From positions 197,440 through 261,439 of the forward strand of contig JAANYP010002079.1 of the NCBI GenBank assembly GCA_020465985.1: a stretch of DNA of 64,000 bases. Reading direction: 5' to 3'. Under the pieces are notes generated by a model that was not told the origin of the DNA, searched no databases, and worked only from the letters and a program-made list of their open reading frames with translations. This DNA is from Centrapalus pauciflorus. Lineage: Eukaryota; Streptophyta; Magnoliopsida; Asterales; Asteraceae. How positions within the stretch are numbered: position 1 is the first letter of the stretch; every line of letters starts with the position of its first letter. A program made the translations under genes and the position numbers. Below are positions 1-10,758 of the stretch, in pieces.

Positions 1-536
1 GGGATTCCCCAATTGAGATGAGAATCTCTTTCTGTAATTGGATCTCTAGTGTCTCTGATTAGAGGCTTATCGGCATGTGTTATGCCACGTAGTGTAGAGT
101 TACCATGTGACATGCGTTATGTGCTTATGTGATTACTGCAGTGTCTAACCCTTGTGTACTCACGAGCTGCGAAGCTTACGTATTCGAGTCTGATGTGTTG
201 TTAGGGGAACCGAAGATAGGTTCGCCAGCTCCTGAGCGGAAGTAGGAGCTTTATCTTGCTATTGCCGAGGGTTCTACTTTTTGTTGACTGTATGTGACTA
301 CTGTTCCGTTGGGAATCTTGGGGTGAACTATGTCAGATTTGTATGTGAATATTCGGGTTCGAGTTGGTCCTGTATTTTGGGTAAACCATTAGACAGAGTT
401 GTTTATGTTTGTGAAATGTTTTAATTAATCAGTGTTTGTGTAAACCTTGACATTATGACATGGATTTTAATTGCGTTAATGTCACCTGTGTATTTGTAAA
501 TGACGTGGCTTTTAGCTGGGTTTAGAGGGTGTTACA
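1..536 (+). repeat. 5' LTR of Ty3/gypsy #1, 3' portion only
   Basis: The window opens inside this LTR. It is nearly identical to 16308-16841, with scattered single-base differences. It ends TGTTACA, followed by a short spacer and the primer binding site. The (TA)n tract of the 3' LTR (16153-16256) would lie just left of the window start in this copy. Confidence 0.92.
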
Positions 537-540
537 TGTA

Positions 541-552
541 TGGTATCAGAGC
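541..552 (+). other. Primer binding site of Ty3/gypsy #1 (initiator tRNA-Met)
   Basis: TGGTATCAGAGC, complementary to the 3' end of plant initiator tRNA-Met, lies 4 bases after the LTR end. This is where minus-strand cDNA synthesis would start, and it fixes the element's + orientation. Confidence 0.93.
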
Positions 553-728
553 TTGTGGTTTTAGTATTGAGTATCAGTGGATGCTTGAGCTTAGACCGTG
601 TTCAGATTCTTGGGGAGTATTCCGGTAACGGATACTAGAGGATTTAATTATCCTAGCTTAGTGTATGACGCTAGGTAATTTCTGTGTGATTTCATGCCAT
701 TGTTTAACCTGTGCAGGCTATTTTCAGT

Positions 729-1818
729 ATGAGTTCAGAAGGGAACGGGGCGGGGAAAGAGAGACCGGCGGGCGATGATTATGTCCGCAAATCCGAGCTG
801 ATAGAGATTCTGACTCAGTTCAATGGATCTCAGGGTATGGGACCACGTGCCAGGGGTGGTCAGGATACGGTTACTCCAGTTACCGGGGCAGATACGGGTG
901 CGGGTGCCTCTTTGTCTACGTCTCAGCGAGGGGGTTCGTTCAAAGACTTTATGACTGGGAAGCCGGCAGAGTTCCGAGGCGGGGGCGAGCCAGGGATGGC
1001 TCTAGCGTGGGAGCGCGAGATCGAGTCCGCCTTTCGGGTTGCTCATGTGGATCCGAAAGATATGGTTGGGTATGCCACGTATCAGTTGAGGGGTGGGACC
1101 TCCTAGTGGTGGAGATCTATTGAGTCATCTATGTCTGATTCTCGTGCATATGCGATGTCCTGGGAACAGTTAAGGCTATGTTTGAGATTCAGTATGTGCC
1201 CCGTGACGAGCCGAGAGAGATGGAGCGCCGTTTCCTCCATTTACAGCAGAGGTGTAAGGTCGATGCTTTTGTTGACGGCCTGAGATCAGACATCAGGGAG
1301 TTTGTGGGGTTACAGGAGACGACATCCTTTGCCAGAGCCCTGGAGTTAGCTCGCATGAGAGAGTGAGAGATTGAGAGGCAGCGAGAGCAGCCGCCCACCC
1401 AGAGACAACGTACAGAGGCCTCCGAGCAGTCCAGTTACTGGCGTGAGCCGAGAGAGCAGCAGCCTGAGCAGGGCCGTTATCAGGAGCAGGGTTCGGGATC
1501 ACGCAGAGATAGAGGTAGAGACATAGGCAGAGATAGGGGTCGGGATGATAGGTCCAGAGGTCAGGGTCAGAGAGATAGCCATGCGGCTAGTCAGAGCAGT
1601 GTTGGGCAGGGGTCCCGGGCAGCAGGGAGAAGAGCTGATAGTTCATACGGGGAGCAGGATTGCCCGAGGTGTCACCGCAGGCATGCCGGGCCTTGTGCTA
1701 GTGACCAGTTCCGGTGTTTTAGATGTGGTCAGTTCGGCCATACAGCTACAGCATGCACAGCCCCTGAGGCGTTATGTTTCCGATTGGGGAAGCCGGGCCA
1801 CCGCATGCGAGATTGTCC
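729..1818 (+). pseudogene. gag of Ty3/gypsy #1 (broken)
   Basis: Gag would form the virus-like particle and bind RNA. The likely start is the ATG at 729 (MSSEGNGAG). The frame stops at a TAG at 1104-1106, after the start of the capsid-like region, and is picked up in another frame from 1178 (FEIQYVPRDEPREMERRF, then a DGLRSDIREFV motif). A basic, R/Q/E-rich stretch leads to cysteine-rich zinc knuckles at about 1661-1818: a CPRC..H....C motif, then CFRCGQFGHTATAC, then a third motif CFRLGKPGHRMRDC whose second cysteine is replaced by leucine. At least one stop and one frameshift make it non-functional. Confidence 0.85.
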
Positions 1819-3424
1819 TGAGGCAGCACCAGCGGTACCGGGAGCGAGTACTAGCGGTGCCAGAGCAAAGCCTTCTTTTTCCACCTCTCGCAGAGATGCA
1901 ACACCGAGAGCCAGAGGCCGAGTGTTCCAGGCCACAGCTGAGGAGGCCAGAGATGCTCCAGATGTTGTTACGGGTACGTATATTCTGAACGGCTTGCGTG
2001 TGCGAGTCTTATTTGATTATGGAGTCGATCGCTCATATGCGTCAGTGTCATTCTGTGCTTATTTTACTGTTGCTCCTACTGTGTTATCTGTGCGATTGAT
2101 TGTTGAGAGGGTAGATGAGAGTACCGCATTAGTGAGCCGTGTATATCGAGAGTGTGTACTTGAGATCGATACTCACCGATTCCTGATCGATTTACTGCCT
2201 ATTGAGATCAGCAGCTTATATGTGATCATCGGTATGGACTGGATGACAGCCCGTCAGGCAGATATTCTTTGTGCTAAGAAGATGATCAGGATACCGATTT
2301 CTGAGACCGAGGACGTGACAGTTTACGGGGAAAGGCGAAAGGGCGAGATTGGGATTATCTCGATGGTTAGAGCTCAGAGATATGTGACTAAGGGTTGCGA
2401 GACCTTCCTGGCTTATGTGATTGACGCCCAGAGGGAGAAGACGAAGGTAGGGGATGTACCTGTAGTGCGAGACTACCCTGAGATATTCCCAGATGAGTTA
2501 CCTGGGCTACTGCCAGATCGCCAGGTAGAGTTCCGGATCGACCTTATCCCTGGAGCGGTGCCAATTGCGAAGATGCCTTATAGGCTGGCACCCACTGAGA
2601 TGCGAGAGATGATGACTCAGCTTCAGGAGTTGCTGGATAGGAGATTTATCCGTCCGAGCTCATCACCGTGGGGAGCACCGGTGTTGTTTGTGAAGGATAA
2701 AGACGGTACCATGAGAATGTGTATCGATTATCGAGAACTGAATAGAGTGACAGTGAAGAATAGATATCCACTTCTGGGAATTGATGACTTATTCGATCAG
2801 GTACAGGGATCTAGCTTCTTTTCGAAGATTGATTTCTGATCTGGATATCACCAGCTGAAGGTCAGGGAAGAGGATGTGCCCAAGACAGCCTTCAGGACGC
2901 GCTATGGACACTATGAGTTTCTAGTCATGCCATTCGGACTGACTAATGCACCCGCAACCTTCATGGATTTGATGAATAGGGTGTGTAGAGCCATGTTGGA
3001 TCGATTTGTGATTGTGTTCATAGACGACATATTGATCTACTCGAGGAGCGCTGAGGAGCATGAGCAGCACTTGAGGGAGGTCCTGAGCGTGCTGCAGAGA
3101 GAGAGACTCTATGCGAAGTTTTCGAAGTGAGAGTTCTGGATCCGAGAAGTGCATTTCTTGGGCCATGTTGTGAGCAGTGAGGGCATCAAAGTGGATCCCG
3201 CGAAGATTGAGGCTGTGATGAGTTGGGAACAGCCTAAGACCGTGCTAGAGATTCGTAGTTTCCTAGGGTTGACCGGCTACTACAGGCGGTTTATTCAGAA
3301 CTCTTTACGGATAGCCATGTCGTTGACGAGACTGACACGACAGGGCATACCATTCGAGTGGAGTGACGAGCAGGAGACTGCCTTTGCTAAGTTGAGAGCT
3401 CGATTATGCCAGGCGTCGGTGTAG
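1784..3424 (+). pseudogene. protease and reverse transcriptase of Ty3/gypsy #1 (broken)
   Basis: Continuing from gag, the aspartic protease region reads VLFDYGVDRSY near 2006-2038. The family motif is DSG/DTG, so the residue after the catalytic Asp is changed (Ser to Tyr) and protease activity is doubtful. The linker with GMDW (about 2230) is followed by reverse transcriptase from about 2500 (RQVEFRIDL, FIRPSSSPWGAPVLFVKDKDG). The catalytic block FIDDILIYS sits near 3020-3045. In-frame stops at 2837-2839 (TGA where RSGYHQ is normal) and 3128-3130 (TGA in SK-EFW) split RT. The frame is lost near 3424. The arginine stop is what CGA to TGA deamination would produce. Confidence 0.9.
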
Positions 3425-3937
3425 CATTACCCGAGGGTACGGATGACTTCTCCGTGTATTGTGATGCATCAGGGACGGGGCTGGGCTGTGTATTGATGCA
3501 GTGAGGCAAGGTGATTGCTTACGCTTCGAGACAACTGAAGACATATAAAGAGAATGATACTGTCCATGATCTTGAGTTGGATGTCATAGTCTTTGCGTTG
3601 AAGATATGGCGACATTATCTATATGGGTCACAGTTTGTGGTATATACTGATTACAAGAGCCTTCAGTATCTATTCAGTCAGAAGGATTTGAACATGCGAC
3701 AGACACGCAGTTTAGAGCTCCTGAAAGACTACGACTATGAGATACAGTATCACCCTGGGAAGGCGAACGTAGTAGCTGACGCCTTGAGCCGTAAGGCGTG
3801 TGCCTGGACAGTTACTTCCCGAGCTGTGAGACTCGAGATCACCTCTACCCTGATTGACAGTCTGAGATTGGCACAGATAGAGGGTTTGCGGGAGCAGAAT
3901 GTGAAGAGAGAGAGGTTAGTGGGGGCAGACAGAGGCG
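3425..3937 (+). pseudogene. RNase H domain of Ty3/gypsy #1 (broken)
   Basis: After a frame break, sequence from about 3430 encodes the Ty3-type RNase H (LPEGTDDFSVYCDASGTG). An in-frame TGA lies at 3502-3504, and then GKVIAYASRQLKTYKEND follows. Later motifs include HDLELDVIVFALKIWRHYLYG, YTDYKSLQYLF and the terminal HPGKANVVADALSRK near 3750-3800. The enzyme would remove template RNA during reverse transcription. The first catalytic Asp (in YCDASG) and the later YTDYKSL Asp are still visible. Confidence 0.88.
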
Positions 3938-5286
3938 TTGGTCAGGGATGACCGGGGTTTGTATGTGTTGAGAAGCAGAGTTTGGGTTCCCAGAGTTGGG
4001 GACTTGCGACAGCTGATCCTTGATGAGTCGCATAAGTCGAGGTTGTCTATTCATCCTGGGAGCACAAAGATGTACCGAGACCTCCGAGAGTTCTACTGGT
4101 GGTCGGGTATTAAAAGGGACGTGGGCCGTTACGTCGAGCAGTGTATGACATGTTTGTGGGTTAAAAGTGAGCACCAGAAACCGCACGGCCGTCTACAGCC
4201 ACTGGAGAGTCCCGAGTGGAAATGGTACCACATCACGATGGATTTCATCGTCATATTTCCTCGTACGGTCCGTGGGAACGACATGATCTGGGTCATAGTG
4301 CACCGGTTGACTAAAAGTGCGCACTTTCTTGCGGTTCGGGGTACGATCACGATAGATCAGCTAGTGCGACTGTATATTGATGAGGTAGTGTCGCGGCATG
4401 GGATTCCGAAGTCAATTACTTCCGACCGCGATACTCGTTCACTTCGCGGTTCTGGCAGAGCTTCCAGAGAGAGCTGGGTACCCGGGTTCAGCTGAGTAGA
4501 GCTTACAGGCCTCAGACGGATGGGCAGACTAAGCACACAAATCAGACACTCGAGGACATGTTGAGAGCATGTGCCATAGACTTCAGAGGTAGATGGGATG
4601 TGCATCTCCCGTTAGTAGAGTTTGGTTATAATAATAGCTACCACGCCTCGATTAAGATGGCACCGTTTAATGCATTATATGGCCGTAAGTGTCTAACCCC
4701 GGTGTTTTGGGGTGAGGTCTGTGAGCGACCGATCAGTGGGCCCGAGCTACTTCAAGAGACGAGCGACAAAGTAGCTACGATCCGTGAGCATATGCGTGTT
4801 GCACAGAGCCGTCAGAAGTGTTATGCTGACCGCCGTACATCCGAGCTTGAGTTCCGTGTTGGGGATCAGGTGTTGCTGAAAGTATCTCCGTGGAAGGGTG
4901 TGATCCGATTCAGGCACCGGGGCAAGTTAAGTCCGTGGTACATTGGGCCGTTTGAGATCATAGCCAGAATCAGGGATCAGGCCTACCGACTGAGATTGCC
5001 GTCAGAGTTAGCCGGTGTTCATGATACGTTCCACGTGAGTCATTTGAGAAAATGTTTGGCTAAATAGGATCAGTACGTGTCGTTGTCAGAGATATCCGTG
5101 GATGATAAGTTGAGATATGCTAAGCAGCCAGAGTTGATTACTGATCGTAAAGTGAAGAAGTTGCGCAATAAGAAGATATCATTCGTACTCGTTCAGTGGA
5201 GGCATCATAAGGGTACCAGCGCAACTTGGGAGCCTGAGTCTGACATGCGGAGTCGCTATCCTTTCCTGTTCCAAAACCAGAGTTAG
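3938..5286 (+). pseudogene. integrase with C-terminal chromodomain of Ty3/gypsy #1 (broken)
   Basis: The N-terminal HHCC zinc region is visible (ESHKSRLSIHPG ... CMTCLWVKSEHQKPHG, about 4025-4180). The DDE core follows, with Asp in ITMDF (about 4238) and SITSDRD (about 4415). A frameshift near 4437 moves the rest to another frame (TLEDMLRACAIDF, containing the catalytic Glu, about 4548). The GPF region (YIGPFEIIARI) ends at a TAG at 5065-5067. A chromodomain-like end (VKKLRNKKISFVLVQWRHHK, then WEPESDM) runs to 5286. Chromodomains guide chromovirus integration to particular chromatin. At least two lesions make this copy inactive. Confidence 0.9.
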
Positions 5287-5306
5287 ATTCCGGATGAAAT
5301 CTTTGT

Positions 5307-5318
5307 AAGGGGGGAGGA
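5307..5318 (+). other. Polypurine tract of Ty3/gypsy #1
   Basis: AAGGGGGGAGGA ends two bases before the 3' LTR start at 5321. This is the expected plus-strand primer site and sets the LTR boundary. Confidence 0.9.
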
Positions 5319-5320
5319 TT

Positions 5321-6034
5321 TGTAACACCCCGACTCCCGAGCAGGTATATGTAATTATCCTATTGACCGATTATTTTATTGAGTATTGCATTGGTCCAAT
5401 TGCGTCCCGTATAGTGGATTATACGTGTCGGGATGGGGATTACGTGGATTCGGGATATAATTTAAGTCGATAAACTATAATTATGGATTCACGAATTTAA
5501 ATGGGATTTAATGATATACATAGTGGATTTTTAATATTGGGATCGGGTATCGGTGTCGAACCCGCGATATAATTAGAAACGTATATGTGTACGTGCGTTT
5601 CTTTCTTGCCTTCACTTCCAAAACCTCACCAAAGTGTATGTGTGTGTTGTACTTGTAAAATTGCTGCTGCTAGTTCCAAAATCGAAGTTATATTCAAGGG
5701 GTTTGATTGCTGCAAATCAAATTGAAGATCTCCTAGTTGCGTTCTTGAGTTCAAGGTAAGAAATCTTCCAATTGAATCTGATTTTGGGTGTGTTAATCAT
5801 GTGATATGAAGGTAATTCGTTTGAATGTGTTTTGGTATCAGTTATATGAGTTTTGTCTGCTAAAATTGGTTTTGAGGTCGAAATCCCCATGGATAGAAGC
5901 TTAAAAAGGAAGAAGATGAGTCTGGACCGCGAGCGCGACCGTGATCATATGAGTGCAGCCGTGTTCAGGGCTGTTTTGGCCAGATTAGGTTTTTAGACCC
6001 CGGGAACCTATTTGGGTTGCTTTTTGAGGGTTTT
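5321..6034 (+). repeat. 3' LTR of Ty3/gypsy #1, first part (interrupted)
   Basis: Begins TGTAACACCCCGACTC straight after the polypurine tract. It runs to the insertion point of element #2 and resumes at 15788. The two parts total about 1.77 kb. The last five bases here, GTTTT (6030-6034), are the target-site duplication of element #2. Confidence 0.9.
6030..6034. other. Target-site duplication GTTTT, left copy (element #2)
   Basis: GTTTT immediately precedes TGTGAAGACC at 6035, and the same five bases follow the other end of the element at 15783-15787. A 5-bp duplication is standard for LTR retrotransposon integrase. Confidence 0.88.
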
Positions 6035-7271
6035 TGTGAAGACCACTCCTTACGGGGCAGTCCTCAGAGTCTAGGTCCCACATCATGCAACACGATACCA
6101 ATCATAACTAAGATAGAGTAATTAAGTTGCGGAATTATAAATTACAAGTACAAACATATTAAGATTAAGTTTAATACAGAATTAAATTTTCAAATTAAAC
6201 TTATAAAGGGCACAAGTCTATTCTAATTCATGTCATCATATAATCAAGATAATTCTACCCACACCACCACATTGTCATCTTCCAATCATTACCAAAAAGG
6301 TTTGCTGAGTAGAGGTCTATGAAAACTTCTGTCTTGATCTTGTAAGACCTAAGAACTAGGTCCAGCAGGTGACTTTACTTTGTCTTTTCCTGTAAAAATG
6401 TAAACAGCAACTGTAAGCAACGCTTAGTGAGAATATAGATTTTCATTTTACCTGCATTATCAAGCGGATCATGGGTCTAGCGTGATATATCTTGACTGCC
6501 GCTGCAGCCACTCATGATTGAGACATAGAAGTCATAGAGTCGGATGATGGTCAAGCCACGCTCACGCTTAAATTGTGGGGATCAGCCACATACTGGGCTA
6601 GCTACCAGTAAATCAACATGGCGGAACATCGGAGTATCATACCAAGTTCAATAGAACTGGTGAAATAGCATGGTCTAGAACAATAGACCGTCAATGCTAA
6701 TCATCTTAACCTGAATCGATATGTCAAAGGTGTGAGCAATAGTGAAAGCATAAGTTATCAAAGTCATGATAGCAATAATCTCATAGCAATATTTGAAATG
6801 TACTGTAAATTCAACGTCATGCGAAATGATAAATCAAATAGCTATCATGATCCACAGGGCATTATCGAACCATGGTGAGCACATGTTACAATCCAGCTGA
6901 TCATATATGAATGTCAAATTAATCTATCATCAACAATAAGTCTCAACCGGAAATATCGCATGTAAAGCTGAATATCTATAACTCATAGGTTTGGGGTCTT
7001 TATCAAGCAGATTTATAATCCACCACCTGAGTTATCCCAGGATTTTATCTTTGATCTTTGTCAATCTGTTCTCTGGCTTTTCTTTTCAAATCAGTGACCC
7101 GCTTTTAATATCTTTAGATCTTTTTAAAATTCTTTGTTCAGATTTAGCTGAACCTGTTCAAAATCATTCATGGCAAGAACATTTTAAGCCTAATTCTTTA
7201 TCTGATATGATTCTGGCAACTGATATCTTATCAATCATTTTGTTCATTTCCTTTGTTTCTTTGAATTCTCA

Positions 7272-7273
<2 letters not shown>

Positions 7274-7335
<62 letters not shown>
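7274..7335. repeat. (TA)n microsatellite in the LTR of #2
   Basis: About 62 bases of uninterrupted TA. The matching tract in the other LTR is at 14601-14668 and is slightly longer, so the tract was present at insertion and has since drifted. Confidence 0.97.
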
Positions 7336-7337
<2 letters not shown>

Positions 7338-7429
7338 TGTTGCTTTATTCATAATCTTTCATCATAAATTCATGTGTATTGTAATTGTAAAATATCAATT
7401 ATTTATGATTTAATTTATCAGAATAGGAC

Positions 7430-7680
7430 AATCGGATTCGGACGATCCGGATTCGAACTATCCGGATTGGGCATCAGAAGTGAGCATCCGAAATGTTGGA
7501 AATCAAATTGGACCATCCGAACTCGGGTCATCTGAGTTCGGACCACTCTCCCATCCGAATTAAGCATCCGAAATAGGGGACCATCCGAATTGAACATGTG
7601 GTCCGAAATGGCACCATCCGAAATGGGCGATTCATCCGAATTCGGGTCTCAACCGAATTCAGATCCCATACTCATAAATT
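7430..7680. repeat. Dispersed ATCCGAA motif cluster in the LTR of #2
   Basis: About ten copies of ATCCGAA/ATCCGGATT or close variants within 250 bases, spaced irregularly. The other LTR has the same cluster (14755-14950), missing about 42 bp. Such short repeats inside an LTR could be protein-binding sites in U3 (inference). Confidence 0.7.
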
Positions 7681-8499
7681 TTCTAGAGATGTTCTTGGTG
7701 TTCTATGTCATATTCATACGGGTTTTTACTTAAAATTCACTAAACCCATTTTCTGTAACATGCAATGTAATATATTGTTATATTATCATTATTAGAGTGT
7801 TTTTATACAATTTTTCCTTATCAAAAACACCATAATTTAATCAAGATTGTCCAAAATTCATATTTTTGTCAAGAACACATTTTTTTTTAAACCAAAAATC
7901 TCAGATTTCTTCTTTATTTTAGAGATCCAACCCACAATTTTTGTTTCTATGACTTCAATATACTTAAATACATGATTCTTACCTTTTTAATCTAACATGC
8001 AACATGAAATTTCATATTATAATTCTTAAGTTTCGGTTTTTCATTAAAACCGAACCAAACTCATAAAATTTCGAATTTTAAAGAGTTATTACCTTGATTC
8101 TTTGTGGATTGATGATACTTGTAACTTCTTTCGGCTTCAATTCTTCAATTATTGCAAGAATTAAAGAATTCTTGTTGATTTTGTGAAATGGCCGTAAGTT
8201 TTAGAGAGAAGGAAGAGAGAGAGAAATTTCTTAATTGTATGTTAAATGACATTAAAACCATTAATTTGGTTTATATATGTATATATATATCAACTTTGAT
8301 AATTTGACAACTTTAACCCCCCTACACTTTTGTATTTTACATCTCTTTTTAATTTAATCATCTTTAATAATTTATAACATAAATATAATTTAATTAAATA
8401 ATCTCATACTTAATTAAATTACAAGACAAATAATGTAATTAAATTACATTATTGGATCAAACACAGAAATTAAGTTCAGTTGAAAGCTAGGTTGTTACA

Positions 8500-8516
8500 A
8501 AATGGGCTCCACCACG
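8500..8516 (-). other. Probable polypurine tract of Ty3/gypsy #2
   Basis: On the minus strand GTGGTGGAG lies just upstream of CCCATTT and the LTR start TGTAACAACC. It is a weak, pyrimidine-interrupted tract, identified mainly by position between the integrase stop (8537) and the LTR. Confidence 0.5.
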
Positions 8517-8536
8517 CATAAACTTCGTCCTCGAAG

Positions 8537-9880
8537 TTAGCTATGTTCGAACAGACTTGGATAGGTAGGTTTCATGACATCTTCAGATTCCCAAGACTGA
8601 TGCAAACCCTTGTGGTGTTTCCACTGGACGAGCACCATCTGTATTTCTTTATTCTGAAGCTTTTTGGTCTTCGATTCCAGAATACATTCCGGCTCTTCAA
8701 CCACTCGAAGCTTTTCATCGATTTGCAGATTAACGTGTGATATCTGCACTTCTCTTTCATCTGCTAAGCTCTTTCTCAAATGACTAACATGGAATACAAT
8801 ATGAATTCCCGCTAAGTCTGTTGGCAATTCAAGACGATAAGATTGGTTTCCTACCTTTTCAACAATCTTGAACGGGCCAATAAATCTCGGAGCTAGCTTG
8901 TTTCGTTTTATGAATCTCCCCACATTCTTCATTGGGGATACTTTCAGCATCACCCAATCATTAACTGCAAAACTAATCGATCGATGCCGATTGTCATAGT
9001 ATGACTTCTGCCTGCTTTGAGCTTCAAGTATATTCCTTCTGACAAGTTGAATCTTCTCATGAGTCAACTGTAGAAGGGCAGGACCCGCTAAAGGTGATTC
9101 ACCTGTTTCGCGCCAACAGGTGGGAGTTCTGCACTTTCGTCCGTACAGAGCTTCAAAAGGAGCCATCTTGATCGTTGAATGATAACTATTGGTATACGAG
9201 AATTCGACCAAAGGTAAGTGGTCATCCCAGTTACCACCCAGATCAAGAACGCAGGCATGGAGCATATCTTCAAGAGTAAGGATAGTGCGTTCACTTTGGC
9301 CATCTGCATTAGGATGATAAGCAGTACTCATAGAGATTCGAGTACCCATCCCCTCTTGCAGCGCTTTCTAGAAGCTTGAAGTGAAACGACTATCACGATC
9401 AGAGACGATAGACTTTGGTACACCGTGACGAGAAATGACCTCGGTGATGTACATCTGTGCCAATCTATCAAGAGAATACGTTTCTTTCATCGGTATGAAA
9501 TGAGCTGACTTCGTTAATCGATCCACGACTACCCAGATGGAGTCGTGCTGTCTCTTGGTCTTAGGCAATTTAGTGACAAAGTCCATGGTTATATGCTCCC
9601 AATTCCACTCAGGAACTGGCAGTGGTTGCTCCCCGAAGGGTTTCTAATGTTCTGCCTTAACCATTTGACAGACTCTGCAGCTTTCAACATATTAACCAAT
9701 GTCCTTTTTCATTCCTGGCCACCAGTAGTCAGCTTTCAGATCGAAGTACATCTTTGAGCTGCCAGGATGAATGGATAACTTGGACTTGTGGGCTTCATAT
9801 AGAAGAGTGTTGCGGATTGAACCATACTTAGAAATCCAGATTCGGTTTCCCTTGAGACATTGAAGCCCCAAATGATTCAT
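8537..9880 (-). pseudogene. integrase with chromodomain of Ty3/gypsy #2 (nonsense-broken)
   Basis: The zinc-binding part (EAHKSKLSIHPGSSKMYFDL) is at 9880-9692. The DDE core follows: HITMDFVTKL and SIVSDRDSRF with two Asp, 9586-9368. TLEDMLHACVLDLGGNWDDH, with the catalytic Glu, opens the 8537-9349 frame. The C-terminal part has the GPF motif (FIGPFKIVEKV) and a chromodomain-like end (VQWKHHKG...WESEDVM) to 8537. Stops after KKDIG (about 9690) and TSSF (about 9366) replace codons conserved as Trp or similar in related copies. The last 270 codons remain open. Integrase inserts the cDNA; here translation would be cut into pieces. Confidence 0.9.
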
Positions 9881-9925
9881 AGATAAGAATTGTAATTGCC
9901 CCTTGAGATTTTCAGAACAGAGATT

Positions 9926-10672
9926 CTATTCTTTCAGTGCTTCATCTTGGGCAGATTTGATGTCTTTGATAAGATCAGAAGAGAATACAATAGGAGTCAG
10001 GGCATAGCAACACTCTGGATATGTCTTTCTACTCAAAGCATCCGCGACCACATTGGCTTTGCCGGGATGATACAGGATCTCGCAATCATAGTCCTTGATA
10101 AGTTCTAAGGACCGACGCTGTTTCATGTTCAGATCCTTTTGAGTAAATAGATGCTTGAGACTTTTATGGTCAGTGTAAAGCTGACACTTAGTCCCATAAA
10201 GATAGTGACGCCAGATTTTTAATGCAAAGGTAACATCAGCCAACTCAAGATCATGAGTTGGTGCACTTTTCTCGTAGTCTTTCAATTGCCTTGAAGCGTA
10301 GACAATAACTTTTCCCCTTTGCACGAGGACACAACCTAAGCCAGTACCAGATGCGTCGCTATAGACGACAAAATCATCATCGCCTTCTGGTAAGGCTAGG
10401 ATTGGCGCTTGAATAAGTTTCTGCTTCAGAATTTCAAATGCCTTTTGCTGTTTATCAGCCCATACAGAAGGTGTGTTCTTTCATGTTAGCATCGTGAGTG
10501 GCACAGCAATCTTCGAGAAGTCCTTAATGAATCGCCGGTAGTAACCAACCAATCCGAGGAAACTTCTGATTTCGGAGGCATTGCGAGGTGTTTGCCATTT
10601 CTGAACAGCCTCGACTTTAGAAGGATCGACTGAAATACCTTCGCCAGATACAACATGGCCAAGGAATTGGAT
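9926..10672 (-). pseudogene. RT connection and RNase H of Ty3/gypsy #2
   Basis: Begins at 10672 with IQFLGHVVSGEG, just after the intron-like insert. It contains SFLGLVGYYRRFIKDFS, an in-frame TGA near 10483 (where relatives have a basic residue), then YSDASGTGLGCVL, then the RNase H core (VIVYASRQLKDYEKS, HDLELADVTFALKIWRHYL, YTDHKSLKHLFTQ, HPGKANVVADALSRK) down to 9926. Apart from the stop the domain is well conserved. Confidence 0.88.
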
Positions 10673-10758
10673 CTATTAAGAAATTAAAGTAGAATTTCAA
10701 GTTTTGTTTGAAACAAAGAACGCTTTAAGAAATAACTCAAGACAATGTAAGATTATAC
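10673..10758 (-). other. 86-bp GT...AG intron-like insert in pol of Ty3/gypsy #2
   Basis: Read on the minus strand, coding sequence ...EFWLRQ (CAG) meets GTATAATC at 10758. An AT-rich 86-bp stretch with stop codons then ends ...TTAATAG at 10673, and ATCCAATTCC resumes as IQFLGHVV. Removing exactly GT...AG restores the frame with no lost codon. The two other gypsy elements here are contiguous at this position. I see no target duplication. It looks like a short spliceosomal intron, though splicing is unproved. Confidence 0.6.

Larger units (their letters stand above)
6035..8499 (-). repeat. 3' LTR of Ty3/gypsy #2
   Basis: On the + strand it reads TGTGAAGACC...GGTTGTTACA (TG...CA ends). It is 2465 bp, long for the superfamily. 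It holds a (TA)n tract (7274-7335) and a cluster of ATCCGAA-type motifs (about 7430-7680). It pairs with 13365-15782. Confidence 0.94.

Noticed and set aside
540..560. tRNA gene at the TGGTATCAGAGC sites (also near 13350 and 58990)
   Set aside because: These are primer binding sites complementary to a tRNA 3' end, each directly beside an LTR; no tRNA cloverleaf follows.
711..728. Upstream GTG start for gypsy #1 gag
   Set aside because: Nuclear plant translation uses ATG; the ATG at 729 gives a normal Gag start.
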